DNA from: Pseudomonadota bacterium
Lineage (GTDB): Bacteria; Pseudomonadota; Alphaproteobacteria; Geminicoccales; Geminicoccaceae
DNA length: 64,000 bases
Assembly (NCBI GenBank): GCA_030549795.1
Contig: JAUQQO010000020.1
Location: 62,001 to 126,000, forward strand
Reading direction: 5' to 3'
Shown piece by piece: positions 9,665 through 19,890 of this stretch. Positions within the stretch are counted from its first letter, which is position 1; each line of letters starts with the position of its first letter. Made by a program: the position numbers and the translations under genes. The notes under the pieces were generated by a model. The model saw only the letters and a list, made by a program, of their open reading frames with translations, did no database searches and was not told where the DNA came from.

Positions 9665-10366
9665 ATGACGCTGCGCCTTGCCATCTTCGACGTCGACGGC
9701 ACGCTCGTCGACAGCCAGGCGACCATCGTCGCCTGCATGCAGGAGGCGTTTCTTGCCGAAAAGCTCCCCCCGCCCACGCCCGAGGCGGTGCGGCGAATCG
9801 TCGGACTCACGCTTCCACTCGCGACGGCGGCGCTGTTGCCCGAGCCCGATCCCGAACTCGCGCAACGGCTGGCCGAGCACTACAAGCGTGCGTTCTTCGC
9901 CCGCCGCGCACGCCCCGACTTCGATGAGCCGCTCTTTCCCGGCGCGCGCGAGGTGTTGGACGCGCTTTTAAGCCGCGGCTGGCTTTTGGGAGTGGCGACC
10001 GGCAAGGCGATGCGGGGCCTCAAAGCGGTGCTCGAGCGGCACGGACTGGAGCGGCACTTCGTCACCCTACAGACGGCTGATCGTCACCCCTCCAAGCCCC
10101 ATCCGGCGATGGTCGAGGCGGCGCTCGCCGAGGTCGGGGCGGCGCGTGAAGCGAGCGTGATGATCGGTGATACCAGTTTCGATGTGCTGATGGCCAAGGC
10201 AGCCGGGGTGACCGCAATCGGCGTGTCCTGGGGCAATCACCCGCCCGAAGAGCTCTACGCTGCTGGAGCCACGCGCGTGCTCGCGCGGTTTGAAGAACTG
10301 CTCGACCATCTCGATGCGCGCGCATCCGGCCGAGTGATCGCCGGCTCATCACCGAGGCCGGCTTAA
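9665..10366 (+). CDS. HAD-superfamily hydrolase, phosphoglycolate-phosphatase-like
   Basis: Cytosolic haloacid-dehalogenase-type phosphatase of 233 residues. Motif I is FDVDGTLVDS with nucleophile D9 and acid/base D11. Motif II is near GVATGK, motif III the lysine in SKPHP, and motif IV GDTSFDVLMAKAAG. The cap is the small helical type inserted after motif I. The substrate is not evident: phosphoglycolate, pyrophosphate and other phosphoesters all fit. I used the ATG at 9665, since the longer frame adds sequence without homology. In many alphaproteobacteria such a gene sits between rluC and ATP12; here PEP synthase intervenes. Confidence 0.85.
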   Translation: MTLRLAIFDVDGTLVDSQATIVACMQEAFLAEKLPPPTPEAVRRIVGLTLPLATAALLPEPDPELAQRLAEHYKRAFFARRARPDFDEPLFPGAREVLDALLSRGWLLGVATGKAMRGLKAVLERHGLERHFVTLQTADRHPSKPHPAMVEAALAEVGAAREASVMIGDTSFDVLMAKAAGVTAIGVSWGNHPPEELYAAGATRVLARFEELLDHLDARASGRVIAGSSPRPA

Positions 10367-10392
10367 GAAGGCACGGTCTGGGGGGAAAAGGG

Positions 10393-12816
10393 GTGAGTTC
10401 CGGGCGCTGGATCCGCTGGTTCGCCGAGCTCTCGATGGCTGACGTCCCGCTCGTCGGCGGTAAGAACGCTTCGCTTGGGGAACTCGTGCGTGAGCTCACA
10501 CCGCTGGGCGTGCGGATTCCGGACGGCTTCGCGGTGACCGCTGAGGCTTTCCGCGAGGTGATCCGGCGGTCCGGCATTCAAGGTCAACTCGAAGCGGCAC
10601 TCGCCGGGCTCGACAAGCGCGATGTGCGGGCGCTTGCCCGCGCTGGAGCCCGCTGCCGCGAGCTCGTGTACGGAGCCGGTCTGCCGGCTGAGATCGAAGC
10701 CGAGATCCTCGATGCCTATGATCGGCTCGAAGCCGAGTACGGATCTGAACTGTCCTTGGCGGTGCGCTCGTCGGCGACGGCGGAAGATCTTCCGACTGCG
10801 AGCTTCGCGGGGCAACACGACACTTATTTGAACGTTCGCGGCCGCGCGATGCTCTTAGATGCCGTGCGCCGCTGCATGGCCTCGCTCTTTACCGATCGGG
10901 CTATTTCCTACCGCATCGACAAGGGCTTCGACCATTTCAAGGTAGCGCTCTCAGTCGGCGTGCAGAAGATGGTCCGCTCCGACCTCGGCGCTGCCGGTGT
11001 CATGTTCTCGATCGACACCGAGACCGGCTTTCCGGACGTGGTCTTCATCACCGGCGCTTGGGGACTGGGCGAAAACGTCGTCCAAGGAGCGGTCGACGTC
11101 GACGAATGGTACGTCCACAAGCCCACCTTCGAGCTCGGCGCCCGCGCCGTCCTGCGCAGGCGGCTGGGCGCCAAGAAGGTCAAGATGGTCTACGCCGAGG
11201 GGCGCACCCGCGAAGCGGTGATCAACAAGCCGACCTCGCCCGAGGAGCGGCGTCGCTTCTGTCTTGTGGACGACCAGGTGCTCGAGCTTGCCGCTTGGGC
11301 GATCGCGATCGAGAAGCACTATTCGCGCAAAGCCGGACGGCCCATGCCCATGGACATGGAGTGGGCCTTAGATGGGATCGACGGCCGTCTCTATCTCGTG
11401 CAAGCGCGTCCCGAGACGGTGGCCTCGCAGCGTCGAGCGACCACCGTTGAGACCTGGCATCTTACGGGAAGCGGGCGCGTGTTGGTCGTCGGGCGCGCGG
11501 TGGGGACCAAGATCGCTGTCGGCCCCGCGCGCGTCGTCAAAGACCCGCGCGATCTGAGCGCGTTCCGCGACGGAGAGGTTCTCGTCGCCGATACCACCAC
11601 CCCCGACTGGGAGCCGGTGATGAAGCGGGCGGCGGCGATCGTCACCAACCGCGGCGGGCGCACCTGCCACGCTGCGATCGTCGCCCGCGAACTCGGGATC
11701 CCCGCGGTCGTAGGTGCAGAAGGGGCGACGCGGACGATCGGCGAGGGAACGCTCGTCACCGTCTCCTGCGCCGAGGGCGAAGTCGGCAAGGTGTTCGAGG
11801 GCGCCGTTCCCTTCGAGGTCCGCCGCGTCGACCTTGCCACGCTCGAGCGGCCGCAGACCAAGGTGATGATCAACCTCGGCAACCCCGACCTCGCCTTTGC
11901 TTTAGCGGCTCTGCCGGCAGACGGAGTGGGGCTGGCGCGGCTCGAGTTCGTCATCAACGAAGACATCCGCGTCCACCCGATGGCCCTTTTACACCCCGAT
12001 CGGGTGAGCGATCGCGCGGAACGCGCGGCGATCTTTGCGCTGCTCGAGGGCTGGCCTTCGCCGCAGGAGTATTTCGTGACCAAGCTTTCCGAAGCGGTCG
12101 GCACGATCTGCGCCGCCTTTTGGCCGCGACCGGTGATCGTGCGGCTGTCCGATTTCAAGAGCAACGAATATGCGCGCCTTTTGGGGGGTCGCGACTTCGA
12201 GCCGCGGGAAGAGAACCCGATGCTCGGATGGCGAGGGGCAGCGCGCTACATCCACCCCGGCTACCGCGAGGCCTTCGCGCTCGAGTGTCGGGCTATGCGC
12301 CGGGTGCGCGAGGTCATGGGGCTTAAGAACCTGATCCTGATGATCCCCTTCTGCCGGCGCGTGCAAGAGGCGGATGCGGTGCTGGCGGCAATGGCGCAAG
12401 AGGGTCTCGAGCGCGGAAAAGACGGTCTTGAAGTGTACGTGATGTGCGAAATCCCGAGCAACGTGATCGAGCTCGAGGCCTTCGCCCACCGCTTCGACGG
12501 CTTTTCGATCGGCTCCAACGACTTGACCCAGCTCGTGCTCGGTGTCGACCGCGACAGCGCGCTTGTGGCCGAAGCCTTTGATGAGCGCGACCCAGCCGTG
12601 CTCGCCTTTCTGCGCCAAGCGGTTGAGCGCGCCCGGCGAGCCGGCCGGCACATCGGGATCTGCGGCCAGGCGCCTTCGGATTATCCGGAAGTGGCGGCCT
12701 TTCTCGTCGAGTGCGGGATCGAATCGATGAGCGTGGCACCCGATGTGCTCGTGCGCACGATCGAGCTCGTGCGCGCGGTGGAGCGCCGTATGGGTCTTCC
12801 GGCGCGGGTGGCATGA
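10393..12816 (+). CDS. ppsA: Phosphoenolpyruvate synthase
   Basis: Converts pyruvate + ATP + water to PEP + AMP + phosphate, the entry step of gluconeogenesis from pyruvate. The 807-residue protein has an N-terminal ATP-grasp domain ([30 protein letters not shown]), a central swivelling domain with the phospho-accepting H426 ([15 protein letters not shown]), and a C-terminal PEP-binding barrel ([16 protein letters not shown]; the CGQ motif in [11 protein letters not shown]). The GTG start follows a GGGGGGAAAAGGG purine tract that can act as ribosome binding site. It is coupled by ATGA to the ATP12 gene, an unusual neighbour for it. Confidence 0.95.
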   Translation: MSSGRWIRWFAELSMADVPLVGGKNASLGELVRELTPLGVRIPDGFAVTAEAFREVIRRSGIQGQLEAALAGLDKRDVRALARAGARCRELVYGAGLPAEIEAEILDAYDRLEAEYGSELSLAVRSSATAEDLPTASFAGQHDTYLNVRGRAMLLDAVRRCMASLFTDRAISYRIDKGFDHFKVALSVGVQKMVRSDLGAAGVMFSIDTETGFPDVVFITGAWGLGENVVQGAVDVDEWYVHKPTFELGARAVLRRRLGAKKVKMVYAEGRTREAVINKPTSPEERRRFCLVDDQVLELAAWAIAIEKHYSRKAGRPMPMDMEWALDGIDGRLYLVQARPETVASQRRATTVETWHLTGSGRVLVVGRAVGTKIAVGPARVVKDPRDLSAFRDGEVLVADTTTPDWEPVMKRAAAIVTNRGGRTCHAAIVARELGIPAVVGAEGATRTIGEGTLVTVSCAEGEVGKVFEGAVPFEVRRVDLATLERPQTKVMINLGNPDLAFALAALPADGVGLARLEFVINEDIRVHPMALLHPDRVSDRAERAAIFALLEGWPSPQEYFVTKLSEAVGTICAAFWPRPVIVRLSDFKSNEYARLLGGRDFEPREENPMLGWRGAARYIHPGYREAFALECRAMRRVREVMGLKNLILMIPFCRRVQEADAVLAAMAQEGLERGKDGLEVYVMCEIPSNVIELEAFAHRFDGFSIGSNDLTQLVLGVDRDSALVAEAFDERDPAVLAFLRQAVERARRAGRHIGICGQAPSDYPEVAAFLVECGIESMSVAPDVLVRTIELVRAVERRMGLPARVA

Positions 12817-13508
12817 GACGCTTTTATCGCGAGGTGGCCGTTCGGGAGGGTGCGCCACCGCACGCTGTCCTTTTGGACGGGCGGCCAGTGCGCACGCCGG
12901 CGCGACGGATCCTCGAGCTTCCCACGCGAGCGCTTGCGAGCGCGATTGCGGAGGAATGGGACGCCCAGCGGGAGTCCATCCAGCCGCACACCATGCCCAT
13001 AACCCGCCTGGCGGTAACCGCCACCGACCTCATGCCGGAGCGACGGAGCGATGCGATTGCCGAGGTGGTGGGGTACGCGGCGACCGAACTCTTGTGCTAT
13101 CGGGCTGTTGCCCCGGCCGATCTCGCCCGCCGCCAGCACGAGCGCTGGCAACCCTGGCTCGATTGGGCGGCCGAGACCTTCGGTGCGCGGCTGCACCCCG
13201 TGCGCACGCTCGATCCCGCGCCCCAGCCGGAAGCCAGTCTCGCGGCGCTGCGCGCCGCGGTCGAAGCGCTCGCCGACTGGCCGCTTATCGGCTTGCACGC
13301 GGCGGTGACGACCACGGGCTCGCTCGTCCTCGGTCTTGCGCTGTGCAGAGGGGCCCTTTCGGCCGAGGCGGCCTTCGATCTCGCTCAGCTCGACGAGCTC
13401 TACGAGATCGAGCGCTGGGGCGAGGAACGTGAACAACAGCGGCGACTTGCCGCGTTAAGACGCGATCTCGTGGCCGCCGAGCGGTTCTTGCGGCTGCTCG
13501 AGGCCTAA
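12813..13508 (+). CDS. ATP12-family F1-ATPase assembly chaperone
   Basis: Homologue of mitochondrial Atp12, which binds the F1 alpha subunit during assembly; the family is found in alphaproteobacteria and mitochondria. The 231-residue product shows the conserved VLLDGRPVRTPARRILELP, the AIAEEWDAQRESIQPHTMP motif with its acidic patch, and the LLCYR segment. The ATG overlaps the ppsA stop. The 3' end overlaps the next, convergent gene by 54 bp. It is a useful lineage marker for this window. Confidence 0.93.
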   Translation: MRRFYREVAVREGAPPHAVLLDGRPVRTPARRILELPTRALASAIAEEWDAQRESIQPHTMPITRLAVTATDLMPERRSDAIAEVVGYAATELLCYRAVAPADLARRQHERWQPWLDWAAETFGARLHPVRTLDPAPQPEASLAALRAAVEALADWPLIGLHAAVTTTGSLVLGLALCRGALSAEAAFDLAQLDELYEIERWGEEREQQRRLAALRRDLVAAERFLRLLEA

Positions 13509-14396
13509 GTCGGCTTGCGGCCGCGACCAATCGAGGATGAGGCCGACGGTGCTCGGCACGCCCTCTTCATAGGCGAGGATCTTCGCCTCGAGCCGATAGC
13601 CAAGCGGTGCCAGTCGCTCCTGCCAAAACCGATAGAAGGCGCGGGCGCGACCGACCAGACTCTGCGGCCAGTCGGGCTCGCCTTGGCTGATCCGTCTGCC
13701 GCGATCCTCGAGGAGCTCAGCTGGGAAGGTGAGGGCGATGAGGCGGGTGCCGCCGCGGCGCGCGGTCTCGGCGCAACGGCGCACGATCTCCGCGAGCTCG
13801 GCTGGGGAGAGGGTTTCCGCGCGTTGGCGTTCGAGTTCGCGCCGGCGCACCTCTTCCGCCGCGCGCGCACGGGCTTGCGCTGCGCGCAGGCGCTGGGTTT
13901 CCACCGCTTCGGCCGTGGCGGCGAGCTCAAGCGCCGTAGGGACCTCGATGAGCGCCTCTTCCAATCGGTGCGCGAGCGCGGCCCCGTCGGCGACCGGCGC
14001 GCGCAAAACACGTGCTCCTTCGCGGGCAAGGAGAGCTGTGACCGTTTCCGCTTCGTTGGCTTCGAGCTCGAGGAAGATCGCCGAGCGATCGGGGCCGAGC
14101 GCGTGCGCCACCGTCTCGCAGAACGCACGCCCAAGACAGCGCTCGGCATGCGCGCGCGGGGCTTCCTCGCGTGCGAGAAGATGCGCGAGCAGCCGCTGCC
14201 AAAAGCCATGCGGCAGGCGCCGCTGCAGCTGCGGCTCGAGGCTCTCTTCAAGGTGCATGCGCCCATCGGCCTCGCGGCGCAGCGCACAGGCTTCGGCGAA
14301 GCGGGGCGCGAGGTGCGGGTTTTGCGCGCGCAACCGCTTGAGCACGCGCGCAGCTGAAGCGGCGCCATCGAACACCGCGGCTACGATCTCGCTCAT
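13455..14396 (-). CDS. Hypothetical protein, DUF1269-like N-terminus fused to an unrecognised C-terminal domain
   Basis: No firm family assignment; 313 residues from the ATG at 14396 (an upstream ATG at 14444 adds 16 residues). The first ~150 residues follow the plan of DUF1269 proteins: a short beta start (MSEIVAAVFD), a helix, a charged middle, then GPDRSAIFLELEAN and a segment resembling the GGKVLRTSL motif (EGARVLRAPV). The glycine-rich membrane hairpin usual in that family is absent. A long charged helix, probably coiled coil, covers about 165-210, and an unrecognised ~90-residue domain follows. It is divergent from pccB and overlaps ATP12 tail to tail by 54 bp. Confidence 0.7.
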   Translation of the reverse strand: MSEIVAAVFDGAASAARVLKRLRAQNPHLAPRFAEACALRREADGRMHLEESLEPQLQRRLPHGFWQRLLAHLLAREEAPRAHAERCLGRAFCETVAHALGPDRSAIFLELEANEAETVTALLAREGARVLRAPVADGAALAHRLEEALIEVPTALELAATAEAVETQRLRAAQARARAAEEVRRRELERQRAETLSPAELAEIVRRCAETARRGGTRLIALTFPAELLEDRGRRISQGEPDWPQSLVGRARAFYRFWQERLAPLGYRLEAKILAYEEGVPSTVGLILDWSRPQADLGLEQPQEPLGGHEIAS

Positions 14397-14556
14397 CGAC
14401 CTGCTCCGCGTCGCTGCCCCCAAGAGATAAGAAGCGCGCGGCACGGCTGTACAACCGCGCGAACGCTGTCTTTGCTGCAGCGCCGCGAACTGCTAGCCGA
14501 GCGCTCACAAAACGGTCACAACGCGCGCGTTCGGGCGCGTCTCGGAGAGTCCCACC

Positions 14557-16089
14557 GTGCAGGAGATCCTCGAGCAACTCGAGCAAAAGCGTCAGGCCGC
14601 GCGTCTTGGCGGGGGCAAGCGGCGTATCGAAGCCCAGCACGCGCGCGGCAAGCTCACGGCGCGCGAGCGGATCGAGCTCTTGCTCGATCCCGGTTCGTTT
14701 GAAGAAACCGATATGTTCGTCGAGCACCGTTGCACCGATTTCGGGATGGACCAGCAACACATCCCTGGTGATGGAGTGGTAACCGGGCAAGGTACGATTG
14801 ACGGTAGGCTCGTATTCGTGTTCGCACAAGACTTCACAGTCTTCGGCGGCTCGCTTTCCGAGGCGCACGCTGAAAAGATCTGCAAGATCATGGACCGGGC
14901 CATGAAGGTCGGAGCGCCGGTCATTGGGCTCAACGATTCGGGTGGTGCCCGCATCCAAGAAGGTGTCGCTTCGCTTGCCGGCTATGCCGAAGTGTTCCAG
15001 CGCAACGTCTTAGCTTCGGGCGTGATCCCCCAGATCTCGGTGATCATGGGGCCGTGCGCTGGTGGAGCCGTGTATAGTCCGGCCATGACGGATTTCATCT
15101 TCATGGTCAAGGACAGCTCCTATATGTTCGTAACCGGCCCGGATGTGGTGAAAACAGTCACCAACGAGATCGTGAGTGCCGAAGAACTCGGTGGTGCCGT
15201 CACCCACACGCAACGCTCCGGTGTCGCCGATCTCGCGTTCGAAAACGACGTCGAAGCACTGGCCGAAGTGCGAAGGCTCATTGGATTCTTGCCTGCCAAC
15301 AACCGCGAGAAACCTCCCGTCCGTCCCACCGATGACCCGGCCGATCGCGAGGAGCCCTCGCTCGACACACTGGTGCCCTCCAATCCCAACAAACCCTATG
15401 ATATGAAGGAGCTCATTTTCAAAGTCGTCGATGAGGGCGAATTCTTCGAGATCGCCCCCGATTTCGCCAAGAACATCATTACCGGCTTCGCCCGTATCGA
15501 GGGTTCGACGGTGGGTATCGTCGCCAACCAGCCAATGGTGCTCGCTGGTTGCCTCGATATCGACAGTTCGCGCAAGGCGGCGCGTTTCGTGCGCTTCTGT
15601 GACTGTTTTAATATCCCGATCGTCACGTTCGTGGACGTGCCGGGCTTTTTGCCGGGCACTGCGCAGGAATATGGCGGGATCATCAAGCACGGTGCTAAGC
15701 TCTTGTACGCTTACGCGGAGGCGACCGTGCCGAAGGTCACGGTGATCACCCGCAAGGCCTACGGTGGCGCCTATGACGTCATGTCGTCCAAGCACTTGCG
15801 CGGTGATGTCAACTACGCCTGGCCGACGGCGGAGATCGCTGTGATGGGCCCAAAAGGCGCGGTCGAGATCATCTTTCGTGCCGATCTCGGCGATCCCGCC
15901 AAGATCGAGCAGCGCACACAAGAATATCGGGAGCGCTTTGCCAACCCCTTTATTGCTGCAAAACGTGGCTTCATCGACGATGTCATCATGCCGCATGGAA
16001 CGCGCCGGCGGATCGCGCAATCGCTGCGTTGGCTTAAGAACAAGAAGCTGGAAAACCCGTGGAAGAAGCACGGGAACATCCCGCTTTGA
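14557..16089 (+). CDS. pccB: Propionyl-CoA carboxylase beta subunit (carboxyltransferase)
   Basis: Transfers the carboxyl group from carboxybiotin to propionyl-CoA, giving methylmalonyl-CoA. The 510-residue product has the crotonase-like double fold, with [34 protein letters not shown] and the C-terminal [20 protein letters not shown] and [13 protein letters not shown]. The GTG start lies after GGAGAG. It is followed 100 bp downstream by pccA; together they form the holoenzyme, linking odd-chain fatty acid and branched amino acid catabolism to the TCA cycle. Confidence 0.95.
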   Translation: MQEILEQLEQKRQAARLGGGKRRIEAQHARGKLTARERIELLLDPGSFEETDMFVEHRCTDFGMDQQHIPGDGVVTGQGTIDGRLVFVFAQDFTVFGGSLSEAHAEKICKIMDRAMKVGAPVIGLNDSGGARIQEGVASLAGYAEVFQRNVLASGVIPQISVIMGPCAGGAVYSPAMTDFIFMVKDSSYMFVTGPDVVKTVTNEIVSAEELGGAVTHTQRSGVADLAFENDVEALAEVRRLIGFLPANNREKPPVRPTDDPADREEPSLDTLVPSNPNKPYDMKELIFKVVDEGEFFEIAPDFAKNIITGFARIEGSTVGIVANQPMVLAGCLDIDSSRKAARFVRFCDCFNIPIVTFVDVPGFLPGTAQEYGGIIKHGAKLLYAYAEATVPKVTVITRKAYGGAYDVMSSKHLRGDVNYAWPTAEIAVMGPKGAVEIIFRADLGDPAKIEQRTQEYRERFANPFIAAKRGFIDDVIMPHGTRRRIAQSLRWLKNKKLENPWKKHGNIPL

Positions 16090-16189
16090 GGAGTGCTGCC
16101 TGATGCGGGCGCCAGAAAGGCCACCGGTCTTGGCTTAAGTGGCGCTGCAATGCTAGGGAACCACTGAGCGTGCGCTACGGGACCTTGCG

Positions 16190-18175
16190 ATGTTCGACAA
16201 GATCCTGATCGCCAATCGCGGGGAAATCGCCTGTCGGGTGATCAGAACCTGTCGGCGGCTCGGCATTCGAACGGTCGCGGTCTATTCGGACGCCGACGCC
16301 GAAGCGTTGCATGTGGAGCTGGCCGATGAGGCAGTGCGCCTCGGCCCGCCGCCCGCCGCCGAGAGCTATCTCAACATCGACGCGATCGTGGAGGCCTGCA
16401 AAGCCACCGGGGCGCAGGCGGTGCATCCCGGGTACGGCTTTCTTTCGGAGCGCGCCGCCTTCGCCCGCGCGCTCGAGGCCGCCGGGATCACCTTCATCGG
16501 TCCACCGCCGGCAGCGATCGAGGCGATGGGCGACAAGATCGAGAGCAAGCGCCTTGCGCGCGCCGCCGGCGTGTCGACCGTACCCGGTACCCTCGATGCC
16601 GTCGGCGACCTCGACGAGGCGCGGCGGATCGCGCGCGAGATCGGCTATCCGGTGATGATCAAGGCCTCCGCGGGCGGCGGCGGCAAAGGCATGCGGATTG
16701 CCCACAACGAGCAGGAACTCATCGAGGGAATCGCGCGGGCGCGCTCGGAGGCGCGTTCGGCCTTTGGCGATGAGCGGGTGTTCCTCGAGAAGTTTATCGA
16801 GGAACCGCGCCACATCGAGATCCAAGTCCTTGGCGACCGGCACGGCAACATCGTTTTCTTGGGCGAGCGCGAATGCTCGATCCAGCGCCGCCACCAAAAA
16901 GTGATCGAAGAAGCGCCCTCGCCTTTTCTGGATAAGACCACGCGGCGGGCGATGGGCGAGCAGGCGGTGGCGCTCGCGCGCGCGGTCGGATACTTCAGCG
17001 CCGGCACGGTCGAGTTCATCGTCGATAAGAATCGCAACTTCTATTTTCTGGAGATGAACACGCGGCTTCAGGTCGAGCACCCGGTGACCGAGCTCATCAC
17101 CGGGCTCGATCTGGTCGAGCTCATGATCCGCATCGCAGCCGGGGAACCCTTGCCGTTCCGCCAGGAGGATATCCGGCTCGAGGGCTGGGCGATCGAATGC
17201 CGCATCTACGCGGAGGACCCGAGCCGCGGCTTTCTGCCCTCGGTTGGGCGACTCGTCCGCTACCGCGAGCCGCAAGGGCGCGAGATCCGCGTCGACAGCG
17301 GCGTGTACGAGGGGGCCGAAGTCTCGATCCACTACGATCCGATGATCGCCAAGCTCTGCGCCCGTGGTCACGACCGGCGGGCGGCGATCACCGCCGCGCG
17401 CGAAGCCCTCGACGCCTTCCTCATCCGCGGGCCAGTGCACAACATCAGCTTCTTGGCCGCGGTGCTCGCCCATCCGCGCTTTCTCGAAGGGCGGCTTTCC
17501 ACCGCCTTCATCGCCGAGGAGTTCGGCGAGCGGTTTACCGGCGCCAATCTGCCGGTCGCGCGGCTCGAGGAGATCGCTGCCACCGTGGTGCGCATGCGCC
17601 TCGATCGCGCCCGCCGCGATGCGCGCGCCACCGGCAAGATGCCGGGCTGGCGCTATCGGCCTGAGCCGCGCTGGGTGGTCCAGCTGGGACAAGTCTGTTT
17701 TCCGGTCACCTTGTTGGCCGACGACGACGAACAGAGCGTCGTGCAGGTGGTCGACCGCCACCTCGAGGTGACGGCGGAATGGCGGCCGGGCGATCCGGTA
17801 GTGCGTGCTCGCGTCGCCGGCTCGAGCTTCACCCTGCAGGCCGATCCCTTGCCGGAGGGGTGGATGATCCGCCACGGGGGGGCCGAGCTACCGGCGATCG
17901 TGCGCACGCGCCGCGCCGCCGAGTTCGCCGCCCGCGTGCCCGAGAAGTCGCGCCCCGAAGCGGGCAAGGCGTTGCGCTCGCCGATGCCCGGGCTCATCCT
18001 CTCGGTCTCCGTCAAGCCGGGCGACGAGGTCAAGGCCGGGCAGGATCTCTGCGTCCTCGAGGCGATGAAGATGGAAAACGTTTTGCGCGCCGAGCAGGAC
18101 GGTCGCGTTGAAGAAGTACGCGTGCGCCCGCGCGACACGGTAGCAGCAGACCAAGTGCTCATCACCTTTGCCTGA
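16190..18175 (+). CDS. pccA: Propionyl-CoA carboxylase alpha subunit (biotin carboxylase/carrier)
   Basis: ATP-dependent biotin carboxylase with biotin carrier domain, 661 residues. The biotin carboxylase part begins FDKILIANRGEIACRVIRT; the ATP-grasp loop is KASAGGGGKGMR and the active site EMNTRLQVEHPVTE. A central BT-type domain links to the C-terminal biotinyl domain, whose EAMKMEN motif places the biotinylated lysine at 627. The product partners with pccB. The 100-bp pccB-pccA gap contains no gene and no obvious strong promoter. Confidence 0.95.
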   Translation: MFDKILIANRGEIACRVIRTCRRLGIRTVAVYSDADAEALHVELADEAVRLGPPPAAESYLNIDAIVEACKATGAQAVHPGYGFLSERAAFARALEAAGITFIGPPPAAIEAMGDKIESKRLARAAGVSTVPGTLDAVGDLDEARRIAREIGYPVMIKASAGGGGKGMRIAHNEQELIEGIARARSEARSAFGDERVFLEKFIEEPRHIEIQVLGDRHGNIVFLGERECSIQRRHQKVIEEAPSPFLDKTTRRAMGEQAVALARAVGYFSAGTVEFIVDKNRNFYFLEMNTRLQVEHPVTELITGLDLVELMIRIAAGEPLPFRQEDIRLEGWAIECRIYAEDPSRGFLPSVGRLVRYREPQGREIRVDSGVYEGAEVSIHYDPMIAKLCARGHDRRAAITAAREALDAFLIRGPVHNISFLAAVLAHPRFLEGRLSTAFIAEEFGERFTGANLPVARLEEIAATVVRMRLDRARRDARATGKMPGWRYRPEPRWVVQLGQVCFPVTLLADDDEQSVVQVVDRHLEVTAEWRPGDPVVRARVAGSSFTLQADPLPEGWMIRHGGAELPAIVRTRRAAEFAARVPEKSRPEAGKALRSPMPGLILSVSVKPGDEVKAGQDLCVLEAMKMENVLRAEQDGRVEEVRVRPRDTVAADQVLITFA

Positions 18176-18224
18176 GCACGCGTGTCGCAGCTGAACCGAA
18201 CTTGCTTTTAAGAATGGGGGAACG

Positions 18225-19073
18225 ATGCCGAGCGTAAGCCACATCTCCGCTCGCGCGCGCCTGCGGGCCCTCGTTGAAAGCAACGGCTTTGAGAAGCTCG
18301 TTACGGGCGTCATCGTCGTCAATGCTGTTGCGCTCGGTCTCGAGACGTCCGCGAGCGCGATGGCCCTCGCAGGTTCGATGATCATCTTGATTGACCAGCT
18401 CGCTCTCGTCTTCTTCTGCATCGAGATTATGATGCGCATCATCGCTGTGGGTCCCAGCTTTTTCCGCGGACCTTGGAACCTTTTTGATCTCACGATCGTG
18501 GCCATCTCCCTTGCGCCCGCGAGCGACGGGTTTCAGGTGCTGCGGGCGCTGCGGGTGCTTAGAGCTCTGCGCCTGCTCTCCGTGGTGCCGGAGATGCGGC
18601 GGGTCGTGCAGGCGCTGCTCGCCGCCATACCCGGCATGGGTTCGGTGGTGGCGCTCTTGGGCCTCGTCTTCTATGTGTTCGCGGTCATGGCGACCAAATT
18701 GTTCGGGCCCGATTTCCCCGATTGGTTCGGTTCGGTGGGTGCGTCTCTCTATACGCTCTTCCAGGTCATGACACTGGAGAGCTGGTCGATGGGAATCGTC
18801 CGACCCGTGATGGAAAAACACCCGCACGCCTGGTTGTTCTTCGTTCCCTTTATCCTGATCACGAGCTTCGCGGTTTTGAACCTGTTCATCGCACTCATCG
18901 TCAACGCGATGCAGAAGGTGCACGAGAGCGAGGGGCTCAACGAGACCATCCGCATCGATCACGCCGAAGTGATGGCCGAGCTCAAACAATTGCGTGCCGA
19001 AGTGCAAGAGCTGCAGCGTGCGCTCCATCGCCGAGGTATGGAGAGCCTGGCCTTAGTGGAGCGAAAGAGCTAA
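18225..19073 (+). CDS. Bacterial voltage-gated sodium channel (NaChBac/NavAb family)
   Basis: Inner-membrane ion channel forming tetramers of one-domain subunits, 282 residues. S1-S4 occupy about 22-130; S4 carries gating arginines R107, R110, R113 and R116 at three-residue spacing. The pore has selectivity filter TLESWSMG at 183-190, the same filter sequence I recall for NavAb. S6 (FILITSFAVLNLFIALIV) is followed by a C-terminal heptad coiled coil (about 245-270) expected to hold the tetramer. GGGGGAACG before the ATG is a plausible ribosome binding site. It stands alone between pccA and xthA; its physiological role (motility, pH or Na+ homeostasis) cannot be told from context. Confidence 0.93.
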   Translation: MPSVSHISARARLRALVESNGFEKLVTGVIVVNAVALGLETSASAMALAGSMIILIDQLALVFFCIEIMMRIIAVGPSFFRGPWNLFDLTIVAISLAPASDGFQVLRALRVLRALRLLSVVPEMRRVVQALLAAIPGMGSVVALLGLVFYVFAVMATKLFGPDFPDWFGSVGASLYTLFQVMTLESWSMGIVRPVMEKHPHAWLFFVPFILITSFAVLNLFIALIVNAMQKVHESEGLNETIRIDHAEVMAELKQLRAEVQELQRALHRRGMESLALVERKS

Positions 19074-19110
19074 GGTTCGCACTCGGCTCCCCCAAGACAC
19101 TCCACAGCCC

Positions 19111-19890
19111 GTGCCCACGATCGCTACCTTCAACGTCAATTCCATCAAGGCGAGGATCGCCAACCTCCTCGATTGGCTCGCGGCGGCGCGACCCGACATC
19201 GTCTGTCTGCAGGAGCTCAAGTGCACCGATGACGCCTTTCCGCGCGAGCCGATCGAGGACCTCGGCTACAACCTCGCGGTGTTCGGGCAGCGCAGCTGGA
19301 ACGGTGTGGCGATCCTCTCCCGCTCGCGCATCGAGGACGTCGTGCGCGGCCTACCGGGGGATCCGGAAGACGAGCAGGCGCGCTATATCGAAGCCTTCAC
19401 AGCCGGCATCCGCGTGGCGTCGGTGTATGTGCCGAACGGCAACCCCGTCGGCAGCGAGAAGTTCGCCTACAAGCTCGCTTGGCTCGAGCGGCTGCGCGCC
19501 CACGCCCGCGAGCTCCTCGAGCTCGAAGAGCCGACCGTCCTGGCCGGCGATTTCAATGTGATCCCGGAACCGATCGACTGTCACGATCCCGCCGCTTGGG
19601 CAGAGGACGCCCTCTTTAGGCCAGAATCGCGACGTGCCTTGCGCGCCATCGTGTACGAGGGCTGGCTCGACGCCTACCGCGCGTTGCATCCCGAAGAGCG
19701 CAACGCCTACACCTTTTGGGACTATCAAGGCGGGGCCTTCCAGCTCGATCACGGGATCCGCATCGACCATCTCTTGCTCTCGCCCGAAGCTGGCGACCGC
19801 CTCGAAGAGGCGTGGATCGACAAAGAACCGCGCCGGCGGCCCAAAGCCTCCGATCACACGCCGGTAATCGTGCGCTTGCGCGATGGCTGA
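19111..19890 (+). CDS. xthA: Exodeoxyribonuclease III
   Basis: AP endonuclease and 3'-5' exonuclease/phosphatase of base excision repair, 259 residues. Endonuclease/exonuclease/phosphatase-fold motifs are complete: TFNVNSIKAR with the conserved Asn, CLQELK with the metal-binding Glu35, GDFNVIPEPIDCHDP with the catalytic Asp and Asn, and C-terminal SDHTPVIV. It starts at a GTG. The product matches the XthA rather than the APE1 subgroup by its IRIDHLLLS segment. The downstream hypothetical overlaps its last 8 bp. Confidence 0.94.
   Translation: MPTIATFNVNSIKARIANLLDWLAAARPDIVCLQELKCTDDAFPREPIEDLGYNLAVFGQRSWNGVAILSRSRIEDVVRGLPGDPEDEQARYIEAFTAGIRVASVYVPNGNPVGSEKFAYKLAWLERLRAHARELLELEEPTVLAGDFNVIPEPIDCHDPAAWAEDALFRPESRRALRAIVYEGWLDAYRALHPEERNAYTFWDYQGGAFQLDHGIRIDHLLLSPEAGDRLEEAWIDKEPRRRPKASDHTPVIVRLRDG

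Noticed and set aside
16090-16189. Possible promoter TTGGCT/TGCTAG in the pccB-pccA gap
   Set aside because: Spacing of 15 bp and poor hexamers; not convincing.
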